This document shows, piece after piece, positions 1-6,535 of a stretch of 6,535 bases of DNA. Origin of the DNA: Ferruginibacter sp. (GTDB lineage Bacteria > Bacteroidota > Bacteroidia > Chitinophagales > Chitinophagaceae); the NCBI GenBank assembly GCA_018882645.1, contig VERM01000088.1:1-6535 (forward strand). Reading direction: 5' to 3'. The stretch's first letter is position 1. Each line of letters starts with the position of its first letter. Under the pieces are notes generated by a model that was not told where the DNA came from, did not search any database, and saw nothing but the letters and a program-made list of their open reading frames with translations. Made by a program: the position numbers and the translations under genes.

Positions 1-254
1 TCGTTGGTGTAGATGGTGTCGTCAACTGCGCAGCATTGCTGAATGATGCACTCGATGCACTCGTACAGTTTGTATTCGATGCCGTTACCGTGTAGCTCGT
101 TCCAACAGTCATACCCGTAATCGCTCCACCCGTTCCAACACTCGGACCAGCAGGAGTAAACATATAGGTCAACGCAGCATCATAATTACTGATCGTACTG
201 CTGCCAGCTGATGAACAGGTCGGAGCAGTAGGCGTAATCGTTGGTGTAGATGGT
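1..254 (-). repeat. Start of a 237-bp (79-residue) coding tandem repeat array
   Basis: The 17-bp string tcgttggtgtagatggt occurs at 1-17 and again at 238-254, exactly 237 bp apart and in the same reading frame, encoding PSTPT both times. One full unit (14-250) is visible, plus the first 13 bases of the next. The unit encodes a beta-rich, Ser/Thr-rich module with one pair of cysteines (CSSAGSS near its start, NTNCTSASS near its end). Inside it, gatgcactc is itself repeated in tandem at 45-53 and 54-62. The copy number cannot be seen. Because only a few residues of the second unit are present, the tandem nature is a strong inference and not proven. Confidence 0.65.
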
Positions 255-637
255 ATTGCATTTACAGTAACTGTTAATGTTTTGGTAGAAGAACAGCCTC
301 CTCTTTCCTCTTTAACTGTAATAGTGTATGTAGTTCCTGATGGAGTTGTACCCCAATCAACAGTAATCGAGTTCAGTTGACTTCCATTCAACGTGGATAC
401 GGTAGATCCATTGATTGTTCCGGCGAAGCCGGTGGAAATTGTCCAAGTATAGACAGATCCTGAACTTCCCTGCGAAGCTCCGTCTCCGGACTCAGCAGTT
501 GACAATGTAGGATCATAATCCACCTTGTAAATTTTATTTGTTGCACCATAACAAACATTTTGCTGTGCTCTTGCCCCAAGAGAGAAGGAGAACAAAAGCA
601 ATGCGGCTGCGACAATTCCTTTTACTTGTTTTTTCAT
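1..637 (-). CDS. Secreted repeat protein, N-terminal part (runs off left edge)
   Basis: An open frame starts at ATG 637-635 and runs without a stop to the left edge, giving 212 codons; the C-terminus is outside the window. Residues 1-24 form a standard signal peptide: basic start MKKQVKG, hydrophobic core AAALLLFSFSL and a probable cleavage site at ARA|QQ, so the product should be exported. Residues about 25-128 look like one Ig-like/PKD-like domain, beginning QNVCYGATNKIY and ending in the strand KTLTVTVNA, with Cys29 and Cys115. From residue 130 a Ser/Thr/Ala-rich module begins with STPTITPTAPTC. It is 79 residues long and restarts at residue 209 with STPT, so a tandem array is expected beyond the edge. 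Such architectures are typical of Bacteroidota adhesins and gliding-type surface proteins. No catalytic motif is visible. The gene lies 83 bp downstream of the 1653-residue gene on the same strand. The reading frame and secretion are well supported; the adhesin role is inference. Confidence 0.85.
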   Translation of the reverse strand, partial: MKKQVKGIVAAALLLFSFSLGARAQQNVCYGATNKIYKVDYDPTLSTAESGDGASQGSSGSVYTWTISTGFAGTINGSTVSTLNGSQLNSITVDWGTTPSGTTYTITVKEERGGCSSTKTLTVTVNAIPSTPTITPTAPTCSSAGSSTISNYDAALTYMFTPAGPSVGTGGAITGMTVGTSYTVTASNTNCTSASSASFSNAAQLTTPSTPT

Positions 638-720
638 AATCTTATTGATTTATTTATCAATGACTGCATTTAAATTTATTTTTTTAAAAATATTATTAGT
701 GTTATTCTTTTTTATTTCAA
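638..720 (-). other. Short AT-rich intergenic spacer
   Basis: This 83-bp spacer separates the stop codon of the large gene (723-721) from the ATG at 637. It is almost entirely A and T. It contains an inverted repeat at 644-661 (ATTGAT, 6-base loop, ATCAAT on the minus strand) ending 7 bases before the start codon. There is no GC-rich stem followed by a T-run, so no convincing intrinsic terminator. I found no good match to the Bacteroidota -7 element TAnnTTTG, so transcription read-through from the upstream gene is possible. No Shine-Dalgarno sequence precedes the start; an A/T-rich leader is usual in this phylum. Confidence 0.5.
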
Positions 721-3700
721 TTAATTTGTTTGTATTTCTGATGTTTTTACTTCTTTAACATTCACATTCCCGGTTGAACTGCTGCATCCATCGTCTGTTG
801 TAAACGTAAAAGACGTGGAACCGCCTGCAACCCCTGTTACAACTCCGGCATTGGTAACAGTAGCATAACCTGTATTGCCGCTCGACCAAGTACCTCCACT
901 AGTCGGTGAAAGTGTTATTTGATCACCAACACACACAGACGAAGGAGAAGAAACCGTTGGAGATTCCTTTACCGTCAAACACTCTTCATCATAACAAGCG
1001 GAAGAAATGGAAAAGCTTACAGGGCCTGGGGCTAATGAGCTGAATGAAATCGATCCGCTTCCATATGAGCCCTCTCCGGAACCTGCTGGCGAAAGGAACT
1101 GATTGGAAACAATAGTACCGTTGTTTACACCATCATTAAATGGCGTATTGACTATCATCGGAAATAACTTAATTGAAGATGTTATTGAACCAAAAAAATA
1201 ATTAGGTATTCTCAACTCAAAACCTTTGGAGTAATCTGTTGATCCTGAATTTGACAAGAATGCAACTAAAGAAGAATTGGCAGAAGAACTTCCAACATAG
1301 GTATTGGCATTAGTGCCCATATTATAAAAGTCAACGAAAACAACTCCTGAATTATCTGTACCAATACACAAAATGAAATCAGGATCAAAGCCTGCATCAA
1401 AAACAATTGAAGAATTTAAATTTTCAACTGATAAATTTGGTGCATTGCTTCTGCTTGTCCAACTGGACAAGTTGTTGTAACCTCCTGTTTTACTGTCAAT
1501 AAAAATTAATATTTTTTGATCGATCAGTGTATTGGTTGAATTCAACAAGTTTCCTGCGATGGCTAAGGATAAATACCCAAACTGATTATTGGCATAAATA
1601 GCATTGATTCTGTTGTTACCTACAGAGCTGGCTGGCCCTCCATTTGAAGTTACAATTGGAGCTCCCCAAAAAGGTTCGGTAATGTTACCATCCATTGTGG
1701 GGCCTGTTCCGGAGTATCCTCGAACACAAACCTGATCATCTTTACTCAAAGAAGTAAATGTTTGTGAAGACGAAGTTGATGGTGCACCTTGTGATTCTCC
1801 GTTAAGAAAAAACTCATAAAGACTGGCTCCTGATCCGCTCAGTGTCACATTCGCTCCGGAACACAAAGGAGAGGGACTTAAAGTTATTGTTTGAATTGGA
1901 TTAACAACCAACACCCCACTTATGTTGTTTGTTCCATTCCAAATACCACCAACAGTTGGATTAGGTGAAATTGTTCCATTAGACATGCTTCCATTGGAAT
2001 AAAAAGAAGCATTGTCATTATTATATGCGACGTTTAAGTTATTGAAGAAAAAGTGATAATCCTCTGTATTTCCCGCTTGATAATTAAACGCCCGAAATCG
2101 CGTTATATTTCTTCCCCCTGCAGGCAGAAGAAGCGTTCCGGTAAAAGGGCCATATACAGAACCTCCATTTAGTTGTTGAATTGTGGCAGAGTAAGATAAA
2201 CTTGAAGTTAATGTAAAAGTAATTCTAATACCGTTAGGAGTATATGGTATATTTACAGTAGGAGAAACGCTCACAGCATTAATGGTGTAGCTTGTTGCTC
2301 CGCCAGCGAAATAAAATTCCCAGACATTATTACCGCTTGCATTTTGAAGTGAAAATCCAACAGTGCCGCCTGAATTCACAAACCCATTGTCAATATCCAC
2401 CTGGACTGTCTGACCCACAGTAAGTACAGAGAAATTTCGGACAGCTTCGGCGGTAGCAGCAGAGTTGTATAAACCCCAGGCCTTACTACTTGCATCTATA
2501 CCGCCAGAGCTTGCCCCTCCGTTTAGCGTTGAGGTTCCAACAAAGACTCCACCTCCATTGTTATTAACTGTCCAACTATCCCATGTGCCGGTGCCCGAAT
2601 TACTGTATCCTCCATAGAAGTACTGTCCTGGATTTGACACTCTACTATACCTGTAAGCATAGTAATATGTCCCCGCAGGCAAACTTAGTGCTTTTACATA
2701 CTCATAATTGTTACCGATTTTTTTATTAAAAGATGCGGTGCCGGACCAAGTCCACGAGCCTGAATTAGGGTTTGTATTTGATGAACTATATCCAAGCTCT
2801 GCAACAATTTGAGTTTGATTGCCTGCAACATCCGTAAGTCCGGGTATATAGACCTGACCATACACATTAAAGCTTTCGCCCTCACAAATTGTTCCGGAAC
2901 CGGGAAACTGAGTGTTTGCCCAGCATTCATTTACAGAAACTGCTACAATATCACTGTTTTTTATTGTAGCACAATTATTGATAATTTTTACAAAGTAGTA
3001 AATGGTACCTACTGAAGATACGGGGGGGGTATATGATGATGAAGTTGCGCTTGTAATAAGTGTTGCACCACAATATTCATTGGATGTATTTCTGTACCAT
3101 TGATAAGAGATTGATCCTGTAACGGCAGCAGTTACAGATAATTGTTGACCAGACACATTAAGACACGCTGAAAATCCGACGGGTTGTTGAGAGATGGTTA
3201 TTGTTTTGTAGGAGTTAGGTGTAAAGTCAATACCTCTAAAAACATAATTAGAACCGGCAGTTCTGAGTAAAGTTCCTACAGAGGAAACACCATTGTCAAC
3301 TATTCTCACAATTTTATTGTCTGATGACCCACTACTTCTTGCTGTTGTAGCATAAATGACAGGATTTGAACCGGAATAATCAACAACCAAACCCCTCGCA
3401 CCATTTGTTCCATCTTGTAGATTCGTTAATGTATATGATAGTGACCAAAAGCCACCTGACTTTCTCCATTTTTGTATACCGCCTCCACTGGATGTGGAAC
3501 GGTCATCAGCTATGTATGCCGTACAACTGTCAGGGCTAATAGAAAACGCATATGGAGATCCTCCAAGGCCACCAATTACCTGCCTTGGACTTTGCAATGT
3601 GGTTGGCAATCCGGTTCCCACTTGATAAATACCTGGTCCATTTAAAGGAGGAGTTAACAATGTTGTTCCGGTTGAGTAATATAATTGTCCATTAAAAATT

Positions 3701-5682
3701 TCAATATTCCTGACATTGCCTGGTAGCCAACAGATTTGTGTAAACGAAGAACCATTATAATACCAAACACCACCGTTCCCTGATGGTGAGTTTCCGGAAC
3801 AGTAGAAAGTAGTATTTGATAATGGTATTACAGAACGATAACTTTCCCCTGAAAATGGGTTTGTTGGTGAAGTTGGATGTACTACTCGAGTTGTAATAGA
3901 GGAAGTTGCATCAATTACTTCAGTAACCTTAGTATTCGAACTAAAAGGATCTGGCGTCCCCAGTGAAGAATTATATCCTGGGACTCCGAGTAATCCATTG
4001 AAACTATTTAAAAACCCCACGGAAGTCTGGAAGGCATCTTGTGTTAAAAGATTAGGGCTGTTAAATTGAGATGTCAGCGTTTGAACCAGACTACCGCCTG
4101 CGGCTAACTCTTCGACACTAACTTTAAAAGCCTTATTAGAGATTGCGGTAGTGCCATCTCCAATTTTGTAAGCAACAAGATTACATTCCGTAAATGAAGT
4201 ACAATTATCTACAGTCACATTAAGAGTCCCGGTACATGTTCCGTCATTGTAAGTGATTGTAGCATTTGTTGCCGAGGCAACAGTTGCTGCAGGCGTAAAT
4301 ACACCTGTTGATGAATTAATACTTCCGGCAGAAGAAGGACTTACCGACCATGAACCAGGACAAGTGGCTGTACTGCCAGATTGTGTATAGGTAACGTTTG
4401 ATGAACCTGCACAAATAAATGTGGAGCCAGATACGGTAATGGTAGGACAAGGAATGCAAGAAGTGCTAACACCACTTTCAACTTCAATATAGAAATTGGT
4501 TGAAGCACCTCCATTGCCATCAAGGTATAAATAATACTTCTGACCAACTGTTAATCCGCTCAAATTAAATTCACAATTAGCGGAAATACCGTTTGAATAG
4601 ACATTTCCTGGTGTAGATATCCCTCCTCCATTGGTTGACAAATAGGCAGTATTATTAACTGATTCATTATCCGGACAACCCCCTGTTGGTACTGAAGCGG
4701 GTGAAGAACCACAGCTGCCTGGTAAGCTAAAAATTACAGGCTGCATATCAGAACTTCCTGTTGGTACTGCCAGCATTCCGCTTATCGTTATTTTGGCCGT
4801 GGTTGATGTTGGCGTAAAATAAAACCATGATGAATTATTATTTCCACCATTCCAGCTGCAAGATCCAATTGAGATCCCTGGAAATAAAGGGTCAGAAGAA
4901 GAATATCCATTGTTAGTAGCTTTGAAAACCCCATTAGAAATACAAAAGGCACCGGAGCAAATGTCATTTGATGTATTTGACGGATCCGCGTAGTTCACAA
5001 CGTTAAACGCCGGCCCAAAAATCAATTCAACTCTCTCTATGCTAATACCTAAAGAACCTGAAGATTCATACACATATAGATTCCAATTTCCATTTGGATT
5101 GAAAGACGTGTTGAATTTACTAAAATCACCATCATTTTGTAAAGCATAATATCCTATAGAATATGGATAATAATTTTGCTGTGTAGAAGTACCGTATTCA
5201 TTAATTTTTTCAAGAGAAGCATCATCTCTATACTTAACATCCATCCATACATTATAACCGACTGTTGTTACGCCCTCTACTAAACTTTGCCCTGCAATAT
5301 TTGCAGTAACCAATTGTGGATTGGCCAGAACAATCCTATAGGTACGAAGGTCTCTTCTACAAGAATTATTTCCTAACTTAATTCTTACTTCTCTTAGTAC
5401 AGTTCCGCAAGCTGTTAATCCTGTTGTTGGCAAACCAGAAACAGTTATTGGAATACTTGTTACATCGTTCCAACTATCACAGGTTTTAAGATATCCTGCC
5501 GATGCAGAAAAAGTAGATATCTGGGAAAATCCGTCAAGATTTGATAAATAAAAAAGTAAAAAAAACAGGAGTCTGACCGACTGAAATGAAATAAGCCTAT
5601 TTTTTTTAAAAATCAGAGGTACACCTCGAAAAAATAAATCAAGGGAAAAAAATAACATTCTACTTTTCAGTAAACGAAGCAT
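721..5682 (-). CDS. Large secreted modular surface protein (1653 aa), probable adhesin
   Basis: The complete frame runs from ATG 5682-5680 to TAA 723-721. An in-frame TGA at 5700-5698 limits the start to Met1 or Met9. Residues 1-53 form a signal peptide with a long basic n-region (about 37 residues), core LLFFLLFYLS and probable cleavage near GFS|Q. Modules, judged from sequence pattern only: about 56-223 P-domain-like jelly roll (PNGNWNLYVYESSGSLG); 238-405 PPC-like (NDICSGAFCI, SSWFYFTP, KYYLYLDGNGG); 412-494 Ig-like; 500-822 beta-propeller-like (NLVAYKIGDGT, VRNIEIFNGQLYYS, TAYIADDRS, GGIQKWRK, ARGLVVDYS); 828-918 Ig-like (SYQWYRN); 920-1040 beta-sandwich (VYGQVYIPGLTD, LPAGTYYYAYRYS); 1045-1220 second beta-sandwich (WGLYNSAATAEAVRNFSVL, WEFYFAGG); 1262-1325 PKD-like; 1328-1560 DOMON/CBM9-like (MDGNITEPFWGAP, LIFIDSKTGGYN); 1570-1643 Big_2-like (TWSSGNTGYATVTNAGVVTG). 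It ends KTSEIQTN with no recognisable type IX sorting domain. No hydrolase active site is apparent. Export is well supported; binding or adhesion is inference. Confidence 0.93.
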   Translation of the reverse strand: MLRLLKSRMLFFSLDLFFRGVPLIFKKNRLISFQSVRLLFFLLFYLSNLDGFSQISTFSASAGYLKTCDSWNDVTSIPITVSGLPTTGLTACGTVLREVRIKLGNNSCRRDLRTYRIVLANPQLVTANIAGQSLVEGVTTVGYNVWMDVKYRDDASLEKINEYGTSTQQNYYPYSIGYYALQNDGDFSKFNTSFNPNGNWNLYVYESSGSLGISIERVELIFGPAFNVVNYADPSNTSNDICSGAFCISNGVFKATNNGYSSSDPLFPGISIGSCSWNGGNNNSSWFYFTPTSTTAKITISGMLAVPTGSSDMQPVIFSLPGSCGSSPASVPTGGCPDNESVNNTAYLSTNGGGISTPGNVYSNGISANCEFNLSGLTVGQKYYLYLDGNGGASTNFYIEVESGVSTSCIPCPTITVSGSTFICAGSSNVTYTQSGSTATCPGSWSVSPSSAGSINSSTGVFTPAATVASATNATITYNDGTCTGTLNVTVDNCTSFTECNLVAYKIGDGTTAISNKAFKVSVEELAAGGSLVQTLTSQFNSPNLLTQDAFQTSVGFLNSFNGLLGVPGYNSSLGTPDPFSSNTKVTEVIDATSSITTRVVHPTSPTNPFSGESYRSVIPLSNTTFYCSGNSPSGNGGVWYYNGSSFTQICWLPGNVRNIEIFNGQLYYSTGTTLLTPPLNGPGIYQVGTGLPTTLQSPRQVIGGLGGSPYAFSISPDSCTAYIADDRSTSSGGGIQKWRKSGGFWSLSYTLTNLQDGTNGARGLVVDYSGSNPVIYATTARSSGSSDNKIVRIVDNGVSSVGTLLRTAGSNYVFRGIDFTPNSYKTITISQQPVGFSACLNVSGQQLSVTAAVTGSISYQWYRNTSNEYCGATLITSATSSSYTPPVSSVGTIYYFVKIINNCATIKNSDIVAVSVNECWANTQFPGSGTICEGESFNVYGQVYIPGLTDVAGNQTQIVAELGYSSSNTNPNSGSWTWSGTASFNKKIGNNYEYVKALSLPAGTYYYAYRYSRVSNPGQYFYGGYSNSGTGTWDSWTVNNNGGGVFVGTSTLNGGASSGGIDASSKAWGLYNSAATAEAVRNFSVLTVGQTVQVDIDNGFVNSGGTVGFSLQNASGNNVWEFYFAGGATSYTINAVSVSPTVNIPYTPNGIRITFTLTSSLSYSATIQQLNGGSVYGPFTGTLLLPAGGRNITRFRAFNYQAGNTEDYHFFFNNLNVAYNNDNASFYSNGSMSNGTISPNPTVGGIWNGTNNISGVLVVNPIQTITLSPSPLCSGANVTLSGSGASLYEFFLNGESQGAPSTSSSQTFTSLSKDDQVCVRGYSGTGPTMDGNITEPFWGAPIVTSNGGPASSVGNNRINAIYANNQFGYLSLAIAGNLLNSTNTLIDQKILIFIDSKTGGYNNLSSWTSRSNAPNLSVENLNSSIVFDAGFDPDFILCIGTDNSGVVFVDFYNMGTNANTYVGSSSANSSLVAFLSNSGSTDYSKGFELRIPNYFFGSITSSIKLFPMIVNTPFNDGVNNGTIVSNQFLSPAGSGEGSYGSGSISFSSLAPGPVSFSISSACYDEECLTVKESPTVSSPSSVCVGDQITLSPTSGGTWSSGNTGYATVTNAGVVTGVAGGSTSFTFTTDDGCSSSTGNVNVKEVKTSEIQTN
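3022..3029 (-). repeat. C8 homopolymer tract inside the large gene
   Basis: Eight consecutive G on the plus strand (C8 on the coding strand) cover Thr885, Pro886 and Pro887 at the end of an Ig-like domain (SSYTPPVSS). It stands out in otherwise AT-rich DNA. Losing one C would give a stop (TAG) three codons after Pro887, at about residue 890. Gaining one C would reach TAA at about residue 902. Either change would remove roughly the last 750 residues. The tract is directly visible; phase variation through it is only a hypothesis. Confidence 0.6.
5600..5607 (-). repeat. A8 homopolymer in the signal-peptide coding region
   Basis: Eight T on the plus strand (A8 on the coding strand) encode part of Lys26-Lys27-Asn28 in the n-region of the large protein's signal peptide. 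A length change would shift the frame before the hydrophobic core. In this AT-rich background an A8 run is much less surprising than the C8 run, so it may carry no function. Confidence 0.35.
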
Positions 5683-5951
5683 GTTTGTTGCAGAATTTCA
5701 AACGCCTGATTATTTATGGTACTCAATTTGAAACGAAATATTACGGAATACTTAACACATAAGCGTTATATACCGCATAAAGTTAATTTTATTTAGTCGT
5801 TTTTTGAAATTTATTTAACATAAAAATGACAAATTGAAAACATATTTTTTTATGACATATATACATTGTGAATTTTAAAGATATTTTATTTTTATCTATA
5901 TAATAGGCTTATTTATATTTTTTTATAAAATAAAATATATATTTTAATTCA
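5683..5951 (-). promoter_or_regulatory. AT-rich intergenic region, likely promoter of the large gene
   Basis: This 269-bp gap lies between the upstream gene's stop and the ATG at 5682 and holds no plausible gene. The best, imperfect, promoter match on the minus strand is TTTG at 5833-5830 followed after 16 bases by TAAATTTC at 5813-5806. This resembles the Bacteroidota -33 TTTG / -7 TAnnTTTG pattern with one mismatch and a short spacer, so it is weak. A 14-bp imperfect palindrome (gcgttatataccgc) lies at 5763-5776, and a perfect all-AT 16-bp palindrome (taaaatatatatttta) at 5931-5946, just after the upstream gene. The latter would be a poor terminator. No Shine-Dalgarno precedes the start; the leader is caacaaac. 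Confidence 0.4.
5763..5776. promoter_or_regulatory. Imperfect palindrome upstream of the large gene
   Basis: The sequence gcgttatataccgc pairs with itself at six of seven positions (GCG/CGC ends, TAT/ATA centre, one mismatch). It is the most GC-containing symmetric element in an otherwise AT-rich spacer and lies about 80-95 bases upstream of the ATG at 5682. It could be a protein-binding operator or a small hairpin in the leader; chance occurrence is also possible. Confidence 0.2.
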
Positions 5952-6535
5952 TTAATCATGGTAAATTTCAGATGTCTTTATCTTGGGAAGAACTTCAATT
6001 TTCATACTTGCTCCTGGCAAAGCGCACTCGCCCAAAGCAGGTATAAACGTATATATTCCTGTGGTTTTATTATCAAAATTCGGCATCCAGCTACCTACAA
6101 TCCCATTCACAGACACACCGGGTAACAAGATATTTTCTCCATTACAAATTGGTGGTATTGGAGAAAATTGCGGTGTTTGAGGTGAATTTACCTGAATGGT
6201 AATTTTATTTTCTGTAGAGGCTGGACAAAATCCCGTGTTGGCAGAAGCCGTATAGGTAGTTGTCACCTCTGGTGAAGCTATAACAGTTGATCCGATTGAG
6301 GTATTTAATCCATTTAAAGGTGTCCAGGAATAATCAGACCCCGGACTTAAATCGGCAACATTTGCAACCAAAGTACAACCAGTTCCTTTACAAATTATAG
6401 CAGAAGGATTTGCCGTGATGGACAAAATATTTACTCCATTCACCACATCAATCACATAATTGGCATTATCTCCTCCATATCCATCAATCATTAAACAATA
6501 ACTAAGTCCGGCGGTTAATCCTGAAGCAGTAATTC
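5952..6535 (-). CDS. C-terminal part of a PPC/Ig-domain secreted protein (start beyond right edge)
   Basis: The frame is open from the right edge (first full codon at 6533-6531) to TAA 5954-5952, giving 193 visible residues. The ATG at 6491 is internal, because the frame continues upstream as ITASGLTAGLSYCL and belongs to the same domain. Visible residues about 1-36 are the last strands of a PPC-like beta domain (SYCLMIDGYGGDNANYVIDV). About 39-116 form a PKD-like domain (ITANPSAIICKGTGCTL, YSWTPLNGLNTS, ASPEVTTTYTASANTGFC). About 117-183 form a C-terminal Ig-like domain of a type common in Bacteroidota (PPICNGENILLPGVSVNGI, GSWMPNFDNKTTGIYTFIP, GECALPGASMKIEV). The protein ends PKIKTSEIYHD with no type IX sorting domain. 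The segment before the PKD domain is 50% identical by hand alignment to residues 374-405 of the neighbouring 1653-residue protein, so the two are related. Extracellular location is inferred from the domains, because the signal peptide is not in the window. Confidence 0.88.
   Translation of the reverse strand, partial: ITASGLTAGLSYCLMIDGYGGDNANYVIDVVNGVNILSITANPSAIICKGTGCTLVANVADLSPGSDYSWTPLNGLNTSIGSTVIASPEVTTTYTASANTGFCPASTENKITIQVNSPQTPQFSPIPPICNGENILLPGVSVNGIVGSWMPNFDNKTTGIYTFIPALGECALPGASMKIEVLPKIKTSEIYHD

Noticed and set aside
1..254. CRISPR array
   Set aside because: The repeat spacing is 237 bp, lies within one continuous reading frame and encodes a protein module.
388..615. 75-residue minus-strand frame
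   Set aside because: It lies in another frame inside the left gene, whose true frame has a signal peptide and Ig-like sequence and starts at 637.
2694..2930. 78-residue minus-strand frame and the overlapping 68-residue plus-strand frame at 2809-3015
   Set aside because: Both lie inside the large gene and lack domain-like sequence or their own signals; they are out-of-frame shadows.
4341..4547. 68-residue minus-strand frame
   Set aside because: Out-of-frame shadow inside the large gene.
5589..5914. 13-bp inverted repeat aaataagcctatt (5589-5601) and its complement (5902-5914)
   Set aside because: One copy lies in coding sequence and the other in AT-rich spacer; a match of this length is expected by chance in 6.5 kb of AT-rich DNA.
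5931..5946. Perfect 16-bp palindrome taaaatatatatttta as terminator
   Set aside because: It is composed only of A and T with no GC stem, so it would form a very weak hairpin; probably a by-product of base composition.
5983..6180. 65-residue plus-strand frame
   Set aside because: Antisense to the well-supported Ig-like C-terminal domain of the right-hand gene.
6489..6491. ATG at 6491 as the start of the right-hand gene
   Set aside because: The frame stays open upstream to the window edge and the upstream residues complete a PPC-like domain, so this Met is internal.

Overview
The window looks like chromosomal DNA from a member of the Bacteroidota. The DNA is AT-rich, the start codons lack Shine-Dalgarno sequences, and all coding capacity is on the minus strand in large secreted proteins. 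These proteins consist of Cys-containing Ig-like/PKD-like modules of the kind seen in gliding or adhesin-type proteins of Flavobacteriia, Chitinophagia and Cytophagia. No housekeeping gene, tRNA, rRNA, CRISPR array or insertion sequence was seen, so genus cannot be assigned.

Layout, in transcription order (right to left). (1) 6535-5952: C-terminal end of a surface protein whose start lies beyond the right edge. It shows the end of a pre-peptidase C-terminal (PPC)-like domain, a PKD-like domain, a final Ig-like domain and the tail KTSEIYHD. (2) 5951-5683: an AT-rich 269-bp gap with the likely promoter region of the next gene and an imperfect palindrome. (3) 5682-721: a complete 1653-residue secreted mosaic protein. 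Its order is signal peptide, P-domain-like module, PPC-like module, Ig-like, beta-propeller-like module, Ig-like, two or three beta-sandwich modules, PKD-like, a DOMON/CBM9-like module, a Big_2-like domain and the tail KTSEIQTN. (4) 720-638: an 83-bp AT-rich gap without a clear terminator. (5) 637-1: the N-terminal 212 residues of a third secreted protein, with a signal peptide, one Ig-like domain and the start of an array of 79-residue tandem repeats that continues past the left edge.

The three genes form a same-strand cluster of exported, non-enzymatic-looking surface or adhesin proteins. Genes 1 and 2 are related: they share a PPC-like segment (16 of 32 residues identical by hand alignment) and the C-terminal motif KTSEI, although their last Ig domains differ. 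Neither of the two visible C-termini carries a recognisable type IX secretion sorting domain. The points most worth checking are the shared KTSEI tail, a C8 homopolymer inside the large gene that could support phase variation, and the 237-bp coding repeat at the left edge. No complete new defence, mobile or RNA system was found.
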